A DNA stretch of 16,990 nucleotides from Chthonomonas sp. UBA2017 (GCA_002335425.1 DDCB01000028.1:1-16990), one strand, 5' to 3'; positions 1-7,568 are shown, counted from the first letter of the stretch. A program made the numbers and translations. Notes: generated by a model from the sequence alone, not told the origin.

Positions 1-1901
1 GCCCAGAGCGAGTAGTCGAAGTTCGTCACTTCGTTGTCGTCGTCCGAGTCGCCGACCAGCGGGGTCACGGTGCCGAAGGCGTAGTTGCCAACCGGAGCAG
101 CAGGATCAGCCGGATTCGGCATCGTCTTGCGGAGCCAGAAGCCGAACTTGAAGCTCACGCGGTACGGAACCGTCACCGAACCTGGAACAGCCGCGCTGAA
201 CGCACCCGTCACTGGGTTGTAGGAGGCGGTGCCGGTGGCGATTTCGGTGTTGCTACCATCGCGGAACGAGACCGGGACCGAAGTCGGCAGGTTCGCGCCG
301 GTGTTGTATGCAGCCGTCAGCTGACCGAGGTCAACCGTGCCGCTAGCCGTGTTGCCACCAGATGCCGTTCCGTGGATACCGAAAGCAACATCGTGTGCGG
401 TCACGAAGATCGAGCTCGTGTTCACCCATGAAGTTGGCCAGGTTGCGTCAACTCCAAGCGTGCCCGGGCCGGCTTGGTGGTACGAAGCGAATCCGTTGAT
501 CGGAGTCGTTGGGCTCGACCACATCCAGAACGCGTTCGTCGTTGGGTCGTTCTTGATTCGGACCATCACCGAGTAGTTACCAGCCGACAGCGCTTGGGTC
601 GTGCCCAGGTCGATGTAGTAGTAGAACGTCGGGAAGCCGAAGTACACGCCTTGGTTGAACTTCGTCAGAGCCGAAGCAGGTCGGTTGAATGTTGCCACCA
701 CTGCGCCCGGTTCGCCGGTTCCAGTTTGCTGGAACAGCGTCACTTCGTAGACGGTATTCGCATTCTCGGTGCCTTGGTTGATGTAGCTGGCACCCACATG
801 GGTGACGTTCCATCCGCCAGCAGGGACGGTAAAGTCGTCTGCCACCTGTCGATCGTAGTTGGTGATGCCACCGTCGAGCGAACCGTTCAGGGTGCTATCG
901 CCATTGCCTGCATCCGCAACGTTAAAGATCGGTTGCCAATACAGTGCTGGTGGTGGTGGCGGCGGCGGGGTCGAAGTTCCGGTGTCGAATCGAACAACGC
1001 CCGTGTACGTGCTGATTGTGTCGCTCGTTGTTGCCGTCCATCCGTTGCTCACCGAGATGTTGTAGAACGAAACGGCGAGGTAATACGTTCCTGCCGTGAT
1101 GTTCCCGTTCGCACCGTTTGGAATGAAGGTTCCGATCGCTGGGCGAGTGTTGCCCGCGCCGCCGAAGCTCAGGCCCGGCTCCCAGGTGGGAGGAGTGCCG
1201 TCGACGTCCCAGACCCAGTTTCCAGCAGCGTCAAACCAACCGAAGTCGAGATCTTGGCCCGAGTTGTCGGTCGAGATATCGAGGTACTTCAGAGCGTCGG
1301 TCGGGTTGGCCACATTGACCTTGTACCAAGACACGCCGCCAGCAGTGACGTTCAGAGCCACCGTCGTCGTCGCCGTCACGTCCGGGTCGACCGAAACAGC
1401 CGTGCTTGGCGGTGCGCCCGGCACTTCGTCGGTGAAGTTGAACGTGATGTTCATCGTGTTGTCGGTTTGTCCAGTCGGACTATCGTCAAAGGTGTTGACG
1501 AACCAGAAGTTCCAGACTCCGTTCACGGGAACGGTTGCGCCGTTATTCACGAAGAGCGAACCCGCGTACGTCGCGGTACCAGTGTAGCTTGTCGTACCGT
1601 TAATCGGATTAACCGGAGCGAGCGGTGCTCCGCCTGGATAGTCCACGCGCATCGCGTTGTCGGCCACCCAGTCGCCAGTGGTTCCGTTGATTTCGGTGGT
1701 GTCACCGGTGTAGTCGATTCGGCCGAGAATGTAGCTCACCGGTGAGGTGTGCTGCGCGTTCGTGCCAAGAGTGTAAGTGGTGGTCATCGCCGGGATCACG
1801 CCCGAAAATGTAACCGTGTCTTGAATTGCAGCTTGCGCCGTCGCCATGATCATAGCGCCGGCCGTGACTGCCATTCCGAACTTGAATTTATTCAGATGCA
1901 T
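1..1901 (-). CDS. Modular secreted protein with dockerin-like C-terminal repeat (partial, runs off left edge)
   Basis: Open for 633 codons with no stop before the window edge, so the C-terminus is missing. The start is ATG at 1901, placed 7 bases after a strong GGAGGAG ribosome site (1915-1909). Residues 1-24 form a signal peptide (basic MHLNKFKF, hydrophobic core, cut after AQA). Next come a P-domain-like beta part (to about 145, with GVWNFWFVNTFDD), a pre-peptidase-like part (about 160-300, YKVNVANPTD), a seven-proline hinge near 311-317, a beta module containing DDFTVPAGGW, and a WLRK-type module. An acidic dockerin-like repeat (GDSDDDNEVTNFDY) starts near residue 616. It is rich in Thr, Asn, Gly and aromatics and has few Cys. 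The likely role is an extracellular or cell-surface structural or binding protein; I see no catalytic motif. The module order resembles Armatimonadota (Fimbriimonas-type) exported proteins, which is inference. Confidence 0.85.
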   Translation of the reverse strand, partial: MHLNKFKFGMAVTAGAMIMATAQAAIQDTVTFSGVIPAMTTTYTLGTNAQHTSPVSYILGRIDYTGDTTEINGTTGDWVADNAMRVDYPGGAPLAPVNPINGTTSYTGTATYAGSLFVNNGATVPVNGVWNFWFVNTFDDSPTGQTDNTMNITFNFTDEVPGAPPSTAVSVDPDVTATTTVALNVTAGGVSWYKVNVANPTDALKYLDISTDNSGQDLDFGWFDAAGNWVWDVDGTPPTWEPGLSFGGAGNTRPAIGTFIPNGANGNITAGTYYLAVSFYNISVSNGWTATTSDTISTYTGVVRFDTGTSTPPPPPPPALYWQPIFNVADAGNGDSTLNGSLDGGITNYDRQVADDFTVPAGGWNVTHVGASYINQGTENANTVYEVTLFQQTGTGEPGAVVATFNRPASALTKFNQGVYFGFPTFYYYIDLGTTQALSAGNYSVMVRIKNDPTTNAFWMWSSPTTPINGFASYHQAGPGTLGVDATWPTSWVNTSSIFVTAHDVAFGIHGTASGGNTASGTVDLGQLTAAYNTGANLPTSVPVSFRDGSNTEIATGTASYNPVTGAFSAAVPGSVTVPYRVSFKFGFWLRKTMPNPADPAAPVGNYAFGTVTPLVGDSDDDNEVTNFDYSLW

Positions 1902-1908
1902 ATGCCAT

Positions 1909-1915
1909 CTCCTCC
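1909..1915 (-). promoter_or_regulatory. Strong ribosome binding site of the secreted-protein gene
   Basis: GGAGGAG read on the minus strand, 7 bases before the ATG at 1901. It rules out the earlier ATG at 1908, whose frame stops after six codons. Confidence 0.8.
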
Positions 1916-1949
1916 AATTGATCGAAGATCAGATCCTGACAGGCAACAA

Positions 1950-1975
1950 TGCCCATCGGGAAAACTTGCTGGGCA
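1950..1975 (-). other. Inverted repeat in the leader of the secreted-protein gene
   Basis: TGCCCA (1950-1955) and TGGGCA (1970-1975) are perfect 6-base complements separated by 14 bases. They lie in the predicted 5' untranslated region, about 50 to 75 bases before the ATG. It may be an mRNA hairpin or a protein site; no known riboswitch motif is visible. Confidence 0.35.
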
Positions 1976-1992
1976 GAGCCCCGCATGGATTC

Positions 1993-1998
1993 ATTATA
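1993..1998 (-). promoter_or_regulatory. Candidate -10 box of the secreted-protein gene
   Basis: An exact TATAAT on the minus strand, 91 bases before the ATG at 1901. No good TTGACA box lies 16 to 18 bases upstream (the bases there read GAACAC). This predicts a start of transcription near 1986 and a leader of about 85 bases. The 303-base gap 1902-2204 otherwise holds only this leader and the dnaK hairpin. Confidence 0.5.
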
Positions 1999-2147
1999 TG
2001 CCGAAACTCGGGAAAGTGTTCGGGTTTTTGGACTGATTTCGGGAATTCTTCGTGCAGGATCGGGTCCATTGCGGCCGGCCTACTAAAAATCTAGTAATTC
2101 TTCTGGGCCAAGGCTCTTCTTGAACCTGTGTGCGGTTCGATACAGAC

Positions 2148-2185
2148 GAAGGCCCTGCCCCCCAAAAAGAGGGGGCAAGACCTTC
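2148..2185 (-). terminator. Hairpin terminator after dnaK
   Basis: On the minus strand GAAGGTCTTGCCCCC pairs with the arm ending GGGCCTTC, giving about 15 base pairs including G-T wobbles, with a short T-rich loop. It starts 20 bases after the dnaK stop. Neither side carries the usual run of T, so it may end transcription with help, protect the mRNA 3' end, or act against both strands. Confidence 0.6.
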
Positions 2186-2204
2186 GATCTTTCTCGGCGA
2201 AGAG

Positions 2205-4109
2205 TTATTTGTCTTCCTTGAACTCGGCCTCGATGACATCCTCTTGGCGAGAGGCCCCGACTCCGGCCTCGACCTTTTCCTCGGCGGGCGTCGAATCCGC
2301 CGGCTGGCCCTGTTGGTACAAGGTCTCGGCGAGACGGTAGCTGGCTTGTTCGAGCTCGTTCATCGCGGTCTTGATCCGGTCGTCGTCGTCCGTTCCCAGA
2401 GCCGATCGGAGTTCTCGAACTTTGTCTTCGATCTCAGTTCGCTCGGCCTCAGCGACCTTATCTCCGGCATCTCGAAGCGAGCGCTCGACGTTGAAGCAGA
2501 GCTGTTCGCCTTTGTTTTTCAGCTCGATTCGATCTCGGGCTTGAGCGTCGGCGTCGGCGTTGGCCTCAGCTTCTTTCACCATCCGGTCGATCTCATCTCG
2601 ATTGAGGCTGCCCGAGCCGGTGATGGTGATCTTTTGTTCGTTGCCCGTCGCTTGGTCTCGAGCGCTGACGTTGAGAATCCCGTTGGCGTCAATGTCAAAG
2701 GTCACCTCGACTTGGGGCACTCGGGCGGGAGCGGGCGGAATCCCGGTGAGATGGAACCGGCCGAGCGTCTTGTTCTGATGCGCGAGCGGTCGCTCGCCTT
2801 GCAGAACGTGAATCTCGACCTCGCTTTGGTTGTCGGCAGCGGTCGTGTAGGTTCGGCTCTTCTTGGTCGGGATCGTGGTGTTGCGCTCGATGACCTTGTC
2901 CATCACGCCGCCCATCGTTTCTACACCCAGCGAAAGAGGCGTGACGTCCAGCAAGACGATGTCCTTGACTTCTCCACCGAGGATGCCGGCTTGGATGGCG
3001 GCTCCGACGGCCACCACCTCATCCGGGTTCACCGACCGGTTCGGCTCCTTTCCGGTGAGCTTTTTGACCAGGTCTTGCACCATCGGCATGCGGGTCGACC
3101 CGCCGACGAGGATGACCTCATGCAGGTCGCCGCTGGTCATTTTGGCGTCGGAGAGAGCGGTCTCGAACGGTTTGCGAATTCGGTCGAGCAGGTCTTGGCA
3201 GAGTTCTTCGAACTTCGCTCGGGAGAGCGTCATGTCGAGGTGCTTCGGCTGATTCTCGACCGCCGTGATGTAGGGGAGACTGATTTGCGTCGAGAGCTGG
3301 GCGCTGAGCTCGATCTTGGCTTTTTCCGCGGCATCTCGAAGGCGCTGGAGGGCATCTTTCTGTTGCAAGAGGTCGATCCCTTGCTCCTTTTTGAACTCAG
3401 CCGCCAGGTGCTCCACGATCTTGGCGTCAAAATCGTCGCCCCCGAGATGGCTGTCGCCACTGGTGGACTTGACTTCAAAAACTCCGTCGCCCACGTCGAG
3501 AATCGAGACGTCGAACGTCCCGCCCCCGAGGTCGAAGACCAGAATCGTCTCGTTCGACTTCTTGTCGAGGCCATAGGCGAGCGACGCGGCGGTGGGCTCG
3601 TTGATGATGCGCAAGACCTTGAGTCCGGCGATTTCGCCTGCATCCTTGGTCGCCTTGCGTTGGCTATCGTTGAAGTAAGCCGGGACCGTGATGACGGCTT
3701 GGTCCACGGTCGTGCCGAGATAGGCTTCGGCATCCTGCTTGAGCTTTTGCAAGATGATGGCGCTGATCTCTTCGGGGGTGAAGTCCTTTTCGAGCGCGGG
3801 GATGTGGGCGACGACGGAGCCGTTCTTGCCCGCCTTCACCTTATAGGAGGTGCGCTTGGCTTCGGACTCCACTTCGCTGAGCCGATGCCCCATGAAGCGC
3901 TTAATACTACTGACTGTGTTTTCCGGGTTCACCACGGCTTGGCGCTTGGCGGTTGCACCGACCAGTCGCTCGCCATTGGCTTTGAAAGCCACGACGCTGG
4001 GCATCGTGCGAGTTCCTTCGGCGGTCGTGATCACGACCGGCTCGCCTGCCTCCATCACCGCGACCACTGAATTGGTCGTTCCTAAGTCGATTCCTACTGT
4101 TCTTCCCAT
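2205..4109 (-). CDS. dnaK: Molecular chaperone DnaK (Hsp70)
   Basis: This 634-residue protein has the usual DnaK length. Cytoplasmic ATP-dependent chaperone that binds exposed hydrophobic segments and works with DnaJ and GrpE, neither of which is in the window. Phosphate-binding loops are clear: GIDLGTTNS at residues 6-14 and VFDLGGGTFDVS near 190-201, with the nucleotide domain to about 380, a beta substrate domain, and a helical lid. The C-terminal tail ends DVIEAEFKEDK, close to the classic DnaK tail. The start at 4109 (MGRTVGID) is set by family alignment and a GAAGGA site about 8 bases upstream; the frame stays open upstream to 4832 but that part reads through another gene. It is transcribed divergently from the kinase gene. 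A TAGACT -10 candidate lies at 4152-4147. No CIRCE operator is seen. Confidence 0.98.
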   Translation of the reverse strand: MGRTVGIDLGTTNSVVAVMEAGEPVVITTAEGTRTMPSVVAFKANGERLVGATAKRQAVVNPENTVSSIKRFMGHRLSEVESEAKRTSYKVKAGKNGSVVAHIPALEKDFTPEEISAIILQKLKQDAEAYLGTTVDQAVITVPAYFNDSQRKATKDAGEIAGLKVLRIINEPTAASLAYGLDKKSNETILVFDLGGGTFDVSILDVGDGVFEVKSTSGDSHLGGDDFDAKIVEHLAAEFKKEQGIDLLQQKDALQRLRDAAEKAKIELSAQLSTQISLPYITAVENQPKHLDMTLSRAKFEELCQDLLDRIRKPFETALSDAKMTSGDLHEVILVGGSTRMPMVQDLVKKLTGKEPNRSVNPDEVVAVGAAIQAGILGGEVKDIVLLDVTPLSLGVETMGGVMDKVIERNTTIPTKKSRTYTTAADNQSEVEIHVLQGERPLAHQNKTLGRFHLTGIPPAPARVPQVEVTFDIDANGILNVSARDQATGNEQKITITGSGSLNRDEIDRMVKEAEANADADAQARDRIELKNKGEQLCFNVERSLRDAGDKVAEAERTEIEDKVRELRSALGTDDDDRIKTAMNELEQASYRLAETLYQQGQPADSTPAEEKVEAGVGASRQEDVIEAEFKEDK

Positions 4110-4146
4110 TTCTGCTATCCTTCTTTGATTGGCCTCAAAAGACTTG

Positions 4147-4152
4147 AGTCTA
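4147..4152 (-). promoter_or_regulatory. Candidate -10 box of dnaK
   Basis: TAGACT on the minus strand, 37 bases before the dnaK ATG, predicting a leader of about 30 bases that holds the GAAGGA ribosome site. The same hexamer occurs upstream of the genes at 7569, 8460 and groES. The -35 region (around 4170-4175) does not match TTGACA. Confidence 0.45.
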
Positions 4153-4160
4153 AGAGGCTC

Positions 4161-4988
4161 ATGTTCTTGTCTTACGAACAAGATACCCGATTCGTTGCGT
4201 CTGATCTTGCGTTGGACAAGGTTGAACGGGAAATCTCCGAGGTTCGCTGGCCGGACCGAATCGCGCAATGGGCCTCGGAGAACGGTTTTGAGCCCGCCGA
4301 GGAGCTTCCTCGGGGGCATTGCTGTCGGGTCTGGGCCGATTTGGAGCGCGTTTTGCGAGTGCCGGAGTTCGGCGAAGAGCTCGAATCGGGCTATCATGCG
4401 GCTTGGGCGCTCGCCGATTCCCTCGGCCCCAAGATCGATGCGGGGGACCCCGAGACCGGAGCGATCTTGATGGAGCGAATTCGGCCGGGCTTCAAGCTGG
4501 CCGAGACCGAAGCGGGCGACGACGAGGTCTGGGGCACTATTTCTCAAATCGTTCGGCGACTGCCTGATGGGGCGGAGAGGCTCCTGCCGCTCCAGGACTT
4601 TTTCCAGACGAACCACCCGCTTTTGCAAGAACTGGTGCAGACCTCCCCCGCACCTCGGTTCTTGCATGGCGATCTGCACCCTGAAAACCTGATCTGGTGT
4701 GAACGGCGAGGAGATTGGGTGGTGATCGATCCCAAAGGATTGTGGGGTGACCCGCACTTCGAGCCGGTCGCGTTTCTTCGCAATCCGCTCGGTCAGCTCG
4801 GCCAGGGTCCTCAACTGATGGCCCGGATCCAAACTCGTCTCCAGAGAATCGGGGCGGATACAGGCCTCGATCCCGGGCGCATTGCGGCCTGGGGCTATCT
4901 GGACCAGGTGGCCGAATGCGACGAAGGGTCGCCGCTCGCCCAGGTTTATCGCCAGCTCATGTCGCTCAGAGGAGCAGGTACCTTTTAG
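4161..4988 (+). CDS. Streptomycin/hydroxyurea-type phosphotransferase (APH fold)
   Basis: A 275-residue cytoplasmic kinase-fold protein. The signature is FLHGDLHPENLIW (residues 167-179, catalytic Asp171) followed by VVIDPKGLWGDPHFEP (from 187, metal-binding Asp190), typical of the aminoglycoside 6-phosphotransferase/hydroxyurea kinase family. The family phosphorylates small hydroxylated compounds, but the true substrate here cannot be told from sequence and resistance should not be assumed. The position where relatives carry the ATP-binding Lys of beta-3 (LK-hydrophobic) seems to be Arg66 (VLRV), which may weaken or alter activity. The ATG at 4161 follows AGAGG with only 3 bases between; a TTG at 4125 is an in-frame alternative. 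It is divergent from dnaK and ends 2 bases before trhO, suggesting co-transcription. Confidence 0.8.
   Translation: MFLSYEQDTRFVASDLALDKVEREISEVRWPDRIAQWASENGFEPAEELPRGHCCRVWADLERVLRVPEFGEELESGYHAAWALADSLGPKIDAGDPETGAILMERIRPGFKLAETEAGDDEVWGTISQIVRRLPDGAERLLPLQDFFQTNHPLLQELVQTSPAPRFLHGDLHPENLIWCERRGDWVVIDPKGLWGDPHFEPVAFLRNPLGQLGQGPQLMARIQTRLQRIGADTGLDPGRIAAWGYLDQVAECDEGSPLAQVYRQLMSLRGAGTF
4165..4183. promoter_or_regulatory. Palindrome over the dnaK promoter region
   Basis: TCTTGT and ACAAGA are perfect 6-base inverted repeats with a 7-base spacer. The site covers the expected -35 region of dnaK and lies at the very start of the divergent kinase gene, a position where a bound protein could affect dnaK. 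It is unlike CIRCE. An operator role is inference. Confidence 0.35.
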
Positions 4989-4990
4989 CC

Positions 4991-5881
4991 ATGTCTGAGA
5001 CCGCCCCTTGGAAAATCGTCAGCTTCTATCGATTTCTCCCGCTCGCGGGCTCGGAGTTGGGTGCAATTCAGGAGCGATGGAAGGAGTTGCTGGCGGAGAA
5101 CGGGATTCTGGGCTTGATGCTCCTGGCGGAAGAGGGAGTGAATGCGACCTTGGCTGGCTCGCCCGAAGCGATGGATATGGTGATGCGGGCCCTTTGCGAC
5201 GAGTTTTCCATTCCTGTGGAGCGGCTCAAGGAGTCATTTTCCCGGGCGCGCCCGTTTAAGCGGTTGTCTGTCGAGGTTCGGTCGGAGATTGTCACGCTCA
5301 AGCGTCCCGATCTGGTGCCCCAGGATCAGGATTCGTCCCACCTCAGCCCAGAAGAGTGGCATCAACTCTTGCTGGGCGAGGAAGAGAAAATCGTGATTGA
5401 CACTCGCAACTCTTTTGAGATTGCGGCGGGCCGTTTTCCCGGCGCCATTGATCCCGGCTTGACGTCGTTTTCGGAGTGGGGAGAGTACTTGGACTCGGCC
5501 TTAATTCCACGAGACAAGACCGTCATGATCTACTGTACAGGTGGCATCCGATGCGAGAAGGCGATTCTCGAAATGCGGGCCCGGGGATTTGAGAAAGTGT
5601 ATCAACTTCAAGACGGGATCTTAGGATATTTCGAAAAGGTCCCCGGGGGTCTGTTTGAAGGGGAGTGCTTTGTCTTTGACGACCGAGTGGCAGTCGATCA
5701 AGATCTCAAGCCGACTCAAAAGTTTGGCATATGCCCGGGGTGCGGCTTAACCGGCTCAATTCCAAAGACGTGTGAACGATGTCAAGTCGGCTACTTTGTC
5801 TGTGATTCTTGCAAATCAACTTGGGGCACTCTTTGCTCGAAAGCTTGCAAGTCTCAAGTGAAAAAGTTCCGTGTATCGTAG
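4991..5881 (+). CDS. trhO: tRNA uridine(34) hydroxylase, rhodanese family (TrhO/YceA)
   Basis: A 296-residue protein. The family makes 5-hydroxyuridine at the tRNA wobble position using oxygen. The N-terminal ferredoxin-like part (about 8-105) includes LAEEGVNATLAGS, a family hallmark. A rhodanese domain (about 125-225) has the loop YCTGGIRCEKA with the expected active cysteine at 182, then GILGYFEKVPGGLFEGECFVFDDRVAVD. The tail has four cysteine pairs (248/251, 261/264, 271/274, 282/286), likely binding zinc. It is a little shorter than the 350-residue E. coli protein. The ATG at 4991 is chosen from family start (MSETAPWKIVSFYRF). It lies 2 bases after the kinase stop and lacks a well-spaced ribosome site (GGAG is 16 bases away), so translation may be coupled. 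An upstream in-frame ATG at 4916 would overlap the kinase gene. Confidence 0.93.
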   Translation: MSETAPWKIVSFYRFLPLAGSELGAIQERWKELLAENGILGLMLLAEEGVNATLAGSPEAMDMVMRALCDEFSIPVERLKESFSRARPFKRLSVEVRSEIVTLKRPDLVPQDQDSSHLSPEEWHQLLLGEEEKIVIDTRNSFEIAAGRFPGAIDPGLTSFSEWGEYLDSALIPRDKTVMIYCTGGIRCEKAILEMRARGFEKVYQLQDGILGYFEKVPGGLFEGECFVFDDRVAVDQDLKPTQKFGICPGCGLTGSIPKTCERCQVGYFVCDSCKSTWGTLCSKACKSQVKKFRVS

Positions 5882-5928
5882 AGATACAATCAGGACCCAG
5901 CGGGGCGGGACTCAAGGAAAATGTGTTG

Positions 5929-5934
5929 TATAAT
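5929..5934 (+). promoter_or_regulatory. Candidate -10 box of the ankyrin gene
   Basis: An exact TATAAT in the gap after trhO. It predicts a transcript start near 5941, the first base of the foldable leader. No clear -35 box is seen (bases near 5906-5911 read CGGGAC). Confidence 0.5.
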
Positions 5935-5940
5935 GGGCCC

Positions 5941-6038
5941 GTGCCGACCAGACGGCATCCGGGCTCGCGGGAAGGGTTGAACCCATCGGTCTTTGTTCGA
6001 AAAAGCGTGTCCCTTTATGCGGCCAATGTTGCGAGCCC
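5941..6038 (+). other. Foldable RNA leader of the ankyrin gene
   Basis: Nested complementarity is visible. GTGCCG (5941-5946) pairs with CGGCAT (5953-5958). GGGCTCGC (5961-5968) pairs perfectly with GCGAGCCC (6031-6038) and encloses AAGGG/CCCTT (5972-5976 with 6011-6015) and CTTT/AAAG (5991-5994 with 6002-6005). The fold starts at the predicted transcript start and ends 18 bases before the ribosome site. I could not match it to a riboswitch class I know, and base pairing alone does not prove function. Confidence 0.35.
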
Positions 6039-6055
6039 CTGGCAAAACCACGCAT

Positions 6056-6060
6056 GGAGA
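6056..6060 (+). promoter_or_regulatory. Ribosome binding site of the ankyrin gene
   Basis: GGAGA, 4 bases before the ATG at 6065. It favours this start over the in-frame upstream ATG at 5993, which would lie inside the leader fold. Confidence 0.6.
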
Positions 6061-6064
6061 ACAC

Positions 6065-7564
6065 ATGAAAACGCTCCCTTCAAACCCAAGCTTAGAGCAT
6101 TTGCGCTCACAAGCGAAGGACCTCCTTCGCCTCGTCCAATCCGCCGACCCAGACGCTTTGGCTCGAATTCGCGAGTCGGCCCCGCACCTCGTCCATCAGC
6201 CGGAATTTCGGCTCCACGACGCTCAGTTCATTGTCGCCCGCGAGTATGGCTTCGCCTCATGGAATGCAATGATCGCCGAAATCCAGGCCCAACGAGTCCA
6301 GAGCTTGGATGCGACCGGTTTTGCTTTCGCCGTCACCTATGCCTGCCTCGGCGCAGGCTATGACGACCCGTCGCTCACGCTCGCCGAGAAGCTCGTCGCT
6401 CAAGACCCAGATCGAGTCGCCACTGACCCGGCGCTTTGCTGGCTGATCGGCGAGAATAAGGAGATCGGGGATCTGAATCAAAAGTTGGGGCCGCTCTCGG
6501 CGCCGCCGCTGGTTTTGGCTTGCGGCTCGATCTTGATCAAGAGTCCGGCGTATCGCCCGGCTCTGCTCGCTCTCATTCGAGCGCTCCTGGAGGGTGGAGC
6601 CGACCCGAACGGAACCTACACCGATCCGGAGTTCCCGACTTCCCCTCTCAGCGCGCTCTATGTGGCTGCGGGCCGGACCCGTGATCTGGAAGTGGTCGAG
6701 ATCCTGCTCGCCGCCGGGGCAAATCCGAATGACGGCGAGTCTGTTTATCACGCTTGTGAATCGAATGACCTGAGCATTCTCCGGGCACTGATCGACGCGG
6801 GCGCTCGGCTCGAAGGCACCAACGCGCTGATGCGAAAGCTCGACTTTGAAGACCTTGAGGGCTTGCGATTGTTGCTTGATTCCGGCATCAATCCAAACGG
6901 AGACATGGGTCGCACACCTTCGTTGATCCATGCGATTATTCGCGGCCGATCCCAGGCAGTCGTTGAGCTTCTGGTCCAACGGGGCGCGAACACCGGCGCC
7001 ACGTGGAAAGGCCGCAAGGTTGTGCAATTTGCCATCGAGCGCGGGCGCGATGATCTTTTGCACCTTTTCCCAGATGCCGAAGTGCGTCCCGAAACGGAGC
7101 TTTTATCGCTTTGCGCGAAGGCCGATTTAGAAGGTGCCTTGGCGAAGAAGTCGTTGATCGCCTCGCTTTCGAGCGAAGAGCTGGGCATGATTTCCGAGTG
7201 GGCCGCGCTCGGCAAAGTCGACGCGGTGAAAACCATGGTTGCGATCGGCTGGCCCATCGATGCGCTCGGCGGAGATTGGGGCTCGACAGCGCTCAACCAA
7301 GCGGTCTTTCGAGGCGATGCAGACCTGGCTCGGTTTTTGCTTGAAAGCGGAGCCGACTGGAGAGTCCAGCATGGATATGGCGATCATGTCATCGGGACTC
7401 TGAGCTTCGTCAGTCGCAATCGAGTGGTGGATCAGGATCGGCTCGTGGAGTGCTTCGAGGTGCTGGTCGAATCGGGTGTCCCGGCTGAAGCCTTCGAGGG
7501 CTATTCACTTTCCGACGAGGTCACCATTGCGCTCGAACGGTGGCGAGCGGAATCCGTAGACTAA
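6065..7564 (+). CDS. Ankyrin-repeat protein
   Basis: A 499-residue protein with no signal peptide or membrane segment, probably cytoplasmic. The N-terminal 70 residues (SLEHLRSQAKDLLRL... LHDAQFIVAREYGFASW) form a helical cap often seen before ankyrin repeats in soil bacteria. Repeat ends of the LLxxGADPN type appear near residues 175 (LLEGGADPN), 214 (LLAAGANPN), 242 (LIDAGARLE), 270 (LLDSGINPN), 303 (LVQRGANTG), 391 (MVAIGWPID) and 425 (LLESGADWR), so about seven or more repeats, some degenerate. Ankyrin repeats bind other proteins; the partner is unknown. It has its own promoter candidate and a long foldable leader, which is unusual here. The start is ATG 6065 with GGAGA 4 bases upstream. 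The last codons contain the promoter candidate of the next gene. Confidence 0.88.
   Translation: MKTLPSNPSLEHLRSQAKDLLRLVQSADPDALARIRESAPHLVHQPEFRLHDAQFIVAREYGFASWNAMIAEIQAQRVQSLDATGFAFAVTYACLGAGYDDPSLTLAEKLVAQDPDRVATDPALCWLIGENKEIGDLNQKLGPLSAPPLVLACGSILIKSPAYRPALLALIRALLEGGADPNGTYTDPEFPTSPLSALYVAAGRTRDLEVVEILLAAGANPNDGESVYHACESNDLSILRALIDAGARLEGTNALMRKLDFEDLEGLRLLLDSGINPNGDMGRTPSLIHAIIRGRSQAVVELLVQRGANTGATWKGRKVVQFAIERGRDDLLHLFPDAEVRPETELLSLCAKADLEGALAKKSLIASLSSEELGMISEWAALGKVDAVKTMVAIGWPIDALGGDWGSTALNQAVFRGDADLARFLLESGADWRVQHGYGDHVIGTLSFVSRNRVVDQDRLVECFEVLVESGVPAEAFEGYSLSDEVTIALERWRAESVD
7557..7562 (+). promoter_or_regulatory. Leaderless-type -10 box for the DUF1287 gene
   Basis: TAGACT ends exactly 6 bases before the ATG at 7569, inside the last codons of the ankyrin gene. 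The spacing puts the transcript start at the A of the ATG. It is identical in hexamer and spacing to the element at 8448-8453. Confidence 0.5.
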
Positions 7565-7568
7565 AGGC

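Noticed and set aside
947..968. GGTGGTGGTGGTGG-like tract as a simple-sequence repeat element
   Set aside because: Read on the coding strand it encodes the Pro hinge of the secreted protein, which explains it.
474..1745. A 423-codon plus-strand frame rich in Arg and Val
   Set aside because: It lies opposite the secreted protein, which has a signal peptide, ribosome site and recognisable modules. The plus-strand product has no domain and an implausible composition.
2130..4070. A 646-codon open frame on the plus strand opposite dnaK
   Set aside because: It mirrors the DnaK codons; its protein is repetitive in Leu, Asp, Gly and Arg with no family motif, and dnaK is certain. Long antisense frames are common in GC-rich genes.
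4110..4832. N-terminal extension of DnaK up to 4832
   Set aside because: The open frame passes through the kinase gene on the other strand; the DnaK family starts at MGRTVGIDLG and a ribosome site precedes 4109.
5991..6005. GTTCGAA in a small hairpin resembling a tRNA T-loop
   Set aside because: The stem is only 4 base pairs and no anticodon arm, D arm or acceptor stem can be built around it, so it is not a tRNA or tmRNA.
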